Assembly: GCF_004917075.1 (NCBI RefSeq) | Contig: NZ_SSYB01000002.1 | Location: forward strand, 519,766-583,765 | Source: Geomonas edaphica | GTDB taxonomy: Bacteria > Desulfobacterota > Desulfuromonadia > Geobacterales > Geobacteraceae | DNA length: 64,000 bases | Direction of reading: 5' to 3' | Translations under genes and position numbers: made by a program | Part shown: in pieces, positions 59,812-64,000 of the stretch | Layout: the number at the start of each line of letters is the position of its first letter | Numbering within the stretch: the first letter of the stretch is position 1 | The notes under the pieces: generated by a model | What the model was told of the DNA's origin: nothing | The model's input: only the letters and a program-made list of their open reading frames with translations | Database searches by the model: none

Positions 59812-61041
59812 TCAATCCGCATCCACGTTGCGTACCCCTTCCGGCTTCCACGCGGGGGAGATTACCTTCGCTCCACACTCCTTGCCTAAAAGGGTCCCGA
59901 AGGTGACCGAAAAATCCCCGTACCGGTTGTTGACGCGGTCCATGGCGCTCGCTACGAGCGCCTTTTTGCGCTCGGTATCGAAAAGCGGCAGCTGTTCGGT
60001 GTGGTAGGTGAGGTTCGTGATTCTGACGCCTAAAAGCCGCACAGGCTGGGTCAGGTCGAGCTGGTCGAGGATCTGCACCGCGTCGCGGTAGATCTCGTCG
60101 CTGTTGCTGGTAGGCTCGGCACGGCTTGCCTGCCTGGAAAAGGTGGTGAAGTCCGCGTAGCGCACCGTGAGGGTCACCGTCTTCCCCGCAACCCCGTGCT
60201 TTCTCGCCCTTCTCCCCACCATCTCGGAGAGCTGCAAAAGGTACAGTAGGATCTCGGCGCGCTCGGTTATGTCGGTGTCGAGGGTCGTGCTGTGCCCGAC
60301 GCTTTTCACCTCCTCGGCATCCTCTTCGGCGACGACCGGAGCGTCGTCCACGCCGAGCCCCATGTAGTGCAGCTTCTCCCCGGTTACCCCGAAAGCCTTC
60401 CTTAGCACCTCCATCGGAAACCGCCCGAGTTCACCGCAGGTCTTGATGCCGAACTTGGTCAGTTGCTGGTGCGTCTTCGCCCCAATGCCGCAGAGATCCT
60501 TGATCGGGACCCGCTCCATGACACGCGCCACCTCTTCCGGTGCGATGACGGTGAGGCCGTCCGGCTTCTGCATGTCGGAGGCGAGCTTTGCGAGGAGCTT
60601 GTTGGGGGCGATGCCGACGGAGCAGGTGAGGCCGAAACGCTCCAGGATGCGCTCCTTGATGAGGCGCGCGATGTTTTCCGGTGAACCGAAGAGGCTGAGG
60701 CATCCCGTCACGTCCAGAAACGCCTCGTCGATGGAGAACACCTCGACGAGTGGGGTGTACTCCCGCATGATGCCGATGATCTGCTTTGAGGTGTAGGAGT
60801 ACTTCCGGTTGTTGCCGACCACGAAGATCAGCTCCCGGCACTTTTGCCGCGCCTCCCAGGTGTTCATCCCGGTCTTCACCCCATAGGCGCGCGCCTCGTA
60901 GGAACAGGTGGTGATGATGGTGCGCTTGGCCGCGCCGATCACCGCCACCGGCTTGCCGCGCAGGGCGGGGTTTGACTGCTGCTCCACCGAGGCGAAGAAC
61001 GCGTTCATGTCGATGTGCAGGATGATCCGGTTTTCTGCCAC
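59812..61041 (-). CDS. dinB: DNA polymerase IV
   Basis: A 409-residue Y-family polymerase: HIDMNAFFASVEQQSNPALR at the N-terminus, steric-gate region, TCSYEARAYGVKTGM, catalytic VFSIDEAFLDVTG, and the HhH region IKDLCGIGAKTHQQLTKFGI. The little-finger domain follows, ending in a short C-terminal tail rather than a clear beta-clamp-binding peptide; QLPLFD (near residue 355) is the likely clamp motif. It bypasses damage in the SOS response. It starts with GTG, 3 bp after the upstream small gene, and is the last gene of the lexA operon. Confidence 0.95.
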   Translation of the reverse strand: MAENRIILHIDMNAFFASVEQQSNPALRGKPVAVIGAAKRTIITTCSYEARAYGVKTGMNTWEARQKCRELIFVVGNNRKYSYTSKQIIGIMREYTPLVEVFSIDEAFLDVTGCLSLFGSPENIARLIKERILERFGLTCSVGIAPNKLLAKLASDMQKPDGLTVIAPEEVARVMERVPIKDLCGIGAKTHQQLTKFGIKTCGELGRFPMEVLRKAFGVTGEKLHYMGLGVDDAPVVAEEDAEEVKSVGHSTTLDTDITERAEILLYLLQLSEMVGRRARKHGVAGKTVTLTVRYADFTTFSRQASRAEPTSNSDEIYRDAVQILDQLDLTQPVRLLGVRITNLTYHTEQLPLFDTERKKALVASAMDRVNNRYGDFSVTFGTLLGKECGAKVISPAWKPEGVRNVDAD

Positions 61042-61044
61042 GTC

Positions 61045-61290
61045 TTACTGCTCCTCGACCCCCACGAGGGTCCAGTTCTGGTCCGAGGTGTCGTACACGA
61101 TTTCGTAGAGGTTGCTGGCGTCGCAGACCGCGAAGTGCAGCCTCGTCGCGCCTCCGAGGGTGTCCTTCCAGAAGTAGGGCCAGCGCGTCACCGCGTGCCG
61201 CTGCTGCCGCCACTCGAACCAGACCGGCTTTACCCGCGTCCCCGGGGAGAAAACCGCGGCCACCCTGATGCTCTCACAAAAGCGCTGCAT
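61045..61290 (-). CDS. Small SOS-operon protein resembling DUF6504
   Basis: An 81-residue protein between lexA and dinB. Its pattern (VKPVWFEWRQQRHAVTRWPY, then LHFAVCDASNLYEIVYD and WTLVGV) resembles DUF6504, a small family encoded beside Y-family or DnaE2 mutagenesis genes, with a basic beta-rich fold. It may be an accessory factor for translesion synthesis. The ATG at 61290 overlaps the end of lexA by a few bp and uses GGAG inside lexA. Its stop is 3 bp from dinB, so the three genes are one operon. The function is unproven. Confidence 0.7.
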   Translation of the reverse strand: MQRFCESIRVAAVFSPGTRVKPVWFEWRQQRHAVTRWPYFWKDTLGGATRLHFAVCDASNLYEIVYDTSDQNWTLVGVEEQ

Positions 61291-61294
61291 GAAA

Positions 61295-61900
61295 TTACTC
61301 CATCTGCCGGTAGATGCCAACCACTTTCCCTACGATGGAGACTTCGCCATCCCCCTCGTGCACGATGATCGGGTCGTAGTTCGGGTTTTCCGGCTGGAGC
61401 CTGATCCGGTCCGCCTCCCGGTAAAAGCGCTTCAGCGTCGCCTCCCCACCCACCATGGCGACCACGATGTCCTTGTTGTGGGCGTCGGGCTGCGGGCGCA
61501 CCAGCGCGAGGTCCCCCTCCACGATGTGGGCGTGGATCATGGAGTCCCCCTTCACGCGCAGGAAGAAGGTTCCCCCCTTGTCCATCTGCGAGCGGTCGAT
61601 GGTGAAGTGCCCCTCGATGTCCTCTATCGCGGGGTGCAGGGTGCCCGCCCGTACCTGGCCGACGATGGGGAGGGGGACCCCCTGTCCCTGCTGACTCAAG
61701 GTGATGCCGCGCGTGCTTCCCTCCTGCCGGCGCAGGTAACCCTTCCGTTCCAGGGCGTCCAAGTGCTTAAGCACCCCTAGCGTGCCACTCACCCCGAGCT
61801 TCGCACCGATCTCACGCAGGGTGGGGGGGTAGCCGTACTCCTCTATGTGCCGGGACACGATCTCCAGCACCTCCTTTTGCCGCGCGGTCAATTCTTCCAT
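61295..61900 (-). CDS. lexA: SOS repressor LexA
   Basis: A 201-residue repressor. The N-terminal winged helix has PTLREIGAKLGVSGTLGVLK. The Ala85-Gly86 cleavage site (QVRAGTLH) is followed by catalytic Ser120 (KGDSM) and Lys157 (TLKRFY). RecA-stimulated self-cleavage relieves repression. It heads lexA-DUF6504-dinB and has a palindromic operator in its own promoter. The ribosome-binding site GGAGGTGGGC precedes the ATG. Confidence 0.96.
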   Translation of the reverse strand: MEELTARQKEVLEIVSRHIEEYGYPPTLREIGAKLGVSGTLGVLKHLDALERKGYLRRQEGSTRGITLSQQGQGVPLPIVGQVRAGTLHPAIEDIEGHFTIDRSQMDKGGTFFLRVKGDSMIHAHIVEGDLALVRPQPDAHNKDIVVAMVGGEATLKRFYREADRIRLQPENPNYDPIIVHEGDGEVSIVGKVVGIYRQME

Positions 61901-61936
61901 TTAGCCCACCTCCTACTCTTGGTTATCTGATGAGAA

Positions 61937-61966
61937 CTTTACCGTATGGTAACCATGCCCTGTCAA
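61937..61966 (-). promoter_or_regulatory. LexA operator and promoter
   Basis: Minus strand: TTGACA (61966-61961) and, 19 nt on, TAAAGT. Between and overlapping lies GGTTACCATACGGTAAAG (61954-61937), which matches the Geobacter-type LexA motif GGTT-N2-C-N4-G-N3-A in its conserved positions; the last two (CC expected) differ. It contains the palindrome TTACC-GTAT-GGTAA. Confidence 0.6.
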
Positions 61967-61986
61967 GCCGGAAAAAAGCTCTTCGG

Positions 61987-62014
61987 TTGATGGTTAGGGA
62001 AATCCAACTATAGT
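61987..62014 (+). promoter_or_regulatory. Promoter of the outer-membrane protein gene
   Basis: TTGATG (61987-61992), 16 nt, TATAGT (62009-62014). GAGGAGGCGGCC precedes the ATG at 62066. Confidence 0.55.
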
Positions 62015-62065
62015 GTAGCGGGTGTTCGTGCGGAGGATGTCAACCAGCAGGATGAGGAGGCGGCC

Positions 62066-63433
62066 ATGACAAGCGTGGACGGAAGGACTACAGGGACATG
62101 GAGATGGGTCGTAAGACTGAGAAGTGGGGGGAAAGGGGGCGAGGAAAGAGCGGAACGGGGCGCGGCGCGCTCGTTACGGTCGGGAAGCCTGCTAGGGGCT
62201 GTATTGCGCGGCGTGCTCCATTTCTGCATCCTCTGTGCGCTCTCCTCACCGTGCCGCGCCGCCGGAGACGGTGAGTACCACACCCCGCTGGCGGGTGAGC
62301 CGGGACGGGTCACCCTCATGGGGCGCCGGGTCGAGATCCAGGCGGTCGACCGCGCCAGGATGAACTCCATCACCCTCGGCGCATCCCTTCTTGAGCCCCC
62401 CCAGGGACAGACGTCTGCGCTGCCGGTCGCCGCCTTCATTCACCGGCGCGTCACCGAACGCTCGCACGCCCGCGCCATGATCGCCCTCTTTGTGAACGAA
62501 ATCGAGTATGACCGCGACGCAGGCGGCCTGGACCTGGTGGCGCAGTTCGAGAACGAGACCCTCCCGGTGGCGGAGCGTGAGATCAACCACGGTGAAGATG
62601 TGCGGGGGACCTCGCTCTACTTCGGCACCCTCGTCGGTGCGGCAGGGATTGGCTACCGGACCCCCGTGTCGCCCTTTCAGGTGGACAACGATTTCAGGGT
62701 GCAGTTGCTCGCCCGCGCCGGATACTTTTACGCCCACCGGGAGGGGGATACCTCCCCCGGGCTATGGGTCCCGCCGGATACGGCTCTTCTCGGCGCCAGG
62801 CTGCGCTGTCGCTTCGACGGTCTGCGCAGGAACCTCCTGGAGCTCCCCCACAAGGGGCTTGCGGCCGGGTTCGACCTGGACTTCACGCACCGGGACCGGT
62901 GGCGCGGCGAGGAGGGCGGAAGCGGTAACCACAACTACGCGCAGTTTCGCGGGCACCTGGTCGGTGCCTACGGCGTGCCGGGAATCTCTTCAGATAGGGA
63001 CCGGATCCTTTTCGCCCTTTACGGCGGAATCACCGGTGCGGGGAGGGGTGACCGCTTCAACGCCTTTCGCATCAACGGCTCGCCCTTTCCCAGCGAGCAG
63101 TACGACCTCGCCTGCCCGCATTACGGCGGTGTCGTCTTCGACCAGGTACTGGCACGGGGATACGCGACCGCCACTGCCGGCTACCGCCGCGAGCTCACCT
63201 TTTTTCTCTACCTGAGCGCTTTGGGGTCGTACATCTGGGCGGACCGCTCTCGTGCCGAGGCGGTGGACCGGGTGGTCTTTAGGGACCGCCAGGGTGCCGC
63301 GGCAACGGTTGCGTTGGACAGCGCCTTTTTGTGGAACTCCTCGCTCTATCTCGCGTGGAGTTACGAATCCGGGGTGATGCGCGATGGGCGCTCGGGCAGC
63401 GGCTTCACACTCATGTGGAACAAGCTTCTGTGA
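62066..63433 (+). CDS. Exported protein, candidate outer-membrane beta-barrel, function unknown
   Basis: A 455-residue protein. A long basic N-terminus (about 40 residues) and a hydrophobic core (SLLGAVLRGVLHFCILCAL) end in AAG, suggesting a secretion signal with an extended n-region. The rest has alternating strands rich in Gly, Tyr and Arg (for example LYGGITGAGRGDRFNAFRIN and SLYLAWSYESGVM), like an Omp85- or LpxR-type barrel. It does not end in the usual terminal Phe, but in MWNKLL. I do not recognise the family. The ribosome-binding site supports the annotated start. Confidence 0.6.
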   Translation: MTSVDGRTTGTWRWVVRLRSGGKGGEERAERGAARSLRSGSLLGAVLRGVLHFCILCALSSPCRAAGDGEYHTPLAGEPGRVTLMGRRVEIQAVDRARMNSITLGASLLEPPQGQTSALPVAAFIHRRVTERSHARAMIALFVNEIEYDRDAGGLDLVAQFENETLPVAEREINHGEDVRGTSLYFGTLVGAAGIGYRTPVSPFQVDNDFRVQLLARAGYFYAHREGDTSPGLWVPPDTALLGARLRCRFDGLRRNLLELPHKGLAAGFDLDFTHRDRWRGEEGGSGNHNYAQFRGHLVGAYGVPGISSDRDRILFALYGGITGAGRGDRFNAFRINGSPFPSEQYDLACPHYGGVVFDQVLARGYATATAGYRRELTFFLYLSALGSYIWADRSRAEAVDRVVFRDRQGAAATVALDSAFLWNSSLYLAWSYESGVMRDGRSGSGFTLMWNKLL

Positions 63434-63477
63434 TGTGCTCTTGCAATCGGCAGGAAATGGACTTAATGTGACACGCG

Positions 63478-64000
63478 CTACGGCGCGGTGAAGTCTACCA
63501 GGTAGTCGATCACCTCTGGGGAGGCCTCGCCTCCCTTGAATTCGTTGATCTCCGGCATGATGACGAGGCTCGCAACGGGTGAGCCGTTGCGGGAAAGCTG
63601 TTCAGGCACTGCGTTTTTCACGGCGTGCCAGATCCCGGTAAACGCCACCACCTTCGTCTTGGGCGCCTTTTTCAGGTAAGCGCGGATGTTGGTCGCCATG
63701 CCGCTGTTGCGCAGGGTCTGGGCCTCGCAGAAGTACTCGAAGACCCGCCCGTTGGTGACGTGCTTGAACACCTCGCCGAACGATTTCTTGAGAAACTCGG
63801 TGTGCGGGTTGTTCAGGTCGCACATCGTCCCCTGCGGGAGGCTCTTTTTCTCCTCGTCGGTGAGCGCGGCATAGCCGCGGCGCGAAACCTTGACCACCAG
63901 TTCCTTCGGTAGGTTGAGCGCGATCATCGGGATCCCGTTTTCCTTCGCGAAGATGAATATGTCCCGGTAAAGCCCCCAGTCGTAGGACCAGTTCCGGGCG
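63478..64000 (-). CDS. ChaN-family (PF04187) protein, C-terminal part
   Basis: The frame is open to the window end, so the gene's start lies outside. The visible ~173 residues include NWSYDWGLYRDIFIFAKENG, IPMIALNLPKELVVKVSRRG and AALTDEEK, the pattern of ChaN-like proteins. These are Tiki-superfamily, iron/haem-associated lipoproteins or hydrolase-like proteins. The segment YLKKAPKTKVVAFTGIWHAVK corresponds to the conserved His-containing strand (as VVAFTGIWHAV). Function in this organism is unknown. Confidence 0.78.
   Translation of the reverse strand, partial: ARNWSYDWGLYRDIFIFAKENGIPMIALNLPKELVVKVSRRGYAALTDEEKKSLPQGTMCDLNNPHTEFLKKSFGEVFKHVTNGRVFEYFCEAQTLRNSGMATNIRAYLKKAPKTKVVAFTGIWHAVKNAVPEQLSRNGSPVASLVIMPEINEFKGGEASPEVIDYLVDFTAP

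Overview
The window is a high-G+C chromosomal segment, tightly packed with genes. Its content points to a Geobacter-like member of the Desulfuromonadota (Geobacter, Geomonas or Citrifermentans type). The evidence is many hybrid PAS histidine kinases with the HDFNNI H-box, several signalling modules, a LexA operator close to the Geobacter type, an acr3-type ars operon, and cytoplasmic and periplasmic proteins of familiar Geobacteraceae make. The assignment is inferred from gene content and style. No rRNA or other taxonomic marker is present, and I see no prophage, insertion sequence, integrase or CRISPR array.

Layout. 1-5.5 kb: two hybrid kinases, a small EamA-like membrane protein, a DUF2917 protein, a GlxA-type AraC regulator and a HigBA toxin-antitoxin pair. 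5.5-8.4 kb: a ferritin-like protein divergent from a GapN-like aldehyde dehydrogenase, then an IscU-like protein lacking two of three cluster ligands. 8.6-12.9 kb: a seven-gene arsenic operon (arsR-arsC-acr3-permease-two thioredoxin-fold proteins-ccdA). 12.9-18.9 kb: phosphate uptake, with pstS alone on the plus strand and pstCAB-phoU on the minus strand, separated by a tandem universal stress protein. 18.9-22.9 kb: a partner-switching cassette (CBS-PP2C phosphatase, RsbW-like kinase, STAS protein, an overlooked 48-residue protein and a PAS kinase). 23.0-30.8 kb: kdpABCDE potassium uptake. 31.1-33.9 kb: a zinc-ribbon microprotein with a chemoreceptor, then a Cys-rich PAS protein. 34.1-38.0 kb: MarR-FUSC efflux pair, SDR, winged-helix regulator. 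38.3-49.2 kb: a nine-gene operon that looks like a complete 5-oxoproline uptake and breakdown route (DUF969/DUF979 permease pair, NAD-glutamate dehydrogenase, PxpBCA) plus a full biotin-dependent acyl-CoA carboxylase. 49.8-57 kb: tRNA-Arg(CCG), DUF1573 protein, a repeat-rich zinc-finger membrane protein, Tat-type amidase and MutS. 57-59.8 kb: nucleotide-sugar dehydrogenase with a hairpin-rich leader, coupled to a DACNV-type cyclic-dinucleotide-fold protein. 59.8-61.9 kb: SOS operon lexA-DUF6504-like-dinB. 62-64 kb: an outer-membrane barrel candidate and the end of a ChaN-family gene.

The most useful new reading is regulatory. Three sites share a strict Pho-box layout (7-4-7 direct repeat, then exactly 10 nt to a -10 hexamer): upstream of pstS, upstream of pstCAB-phoU, and upstream of the zinc-ribbon/chemoreceptor pair. 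This predicts a phosphate-starvation chemoreceptor. Two tandem KdpE-type 7-4-7 boxes precede kdpA. Two copies of an ArsR operator (ATATYCG-N6-CGGATRT) lie at and inside the ars operon. The higB, arsR and marR genes all start at or very near their own promoter/operator with no Shine-Dalgarno, suggesting leaderless autoregulated transcripts.

All functional statements rest on reading motifs and layout by eye. No database search or folding program was run.
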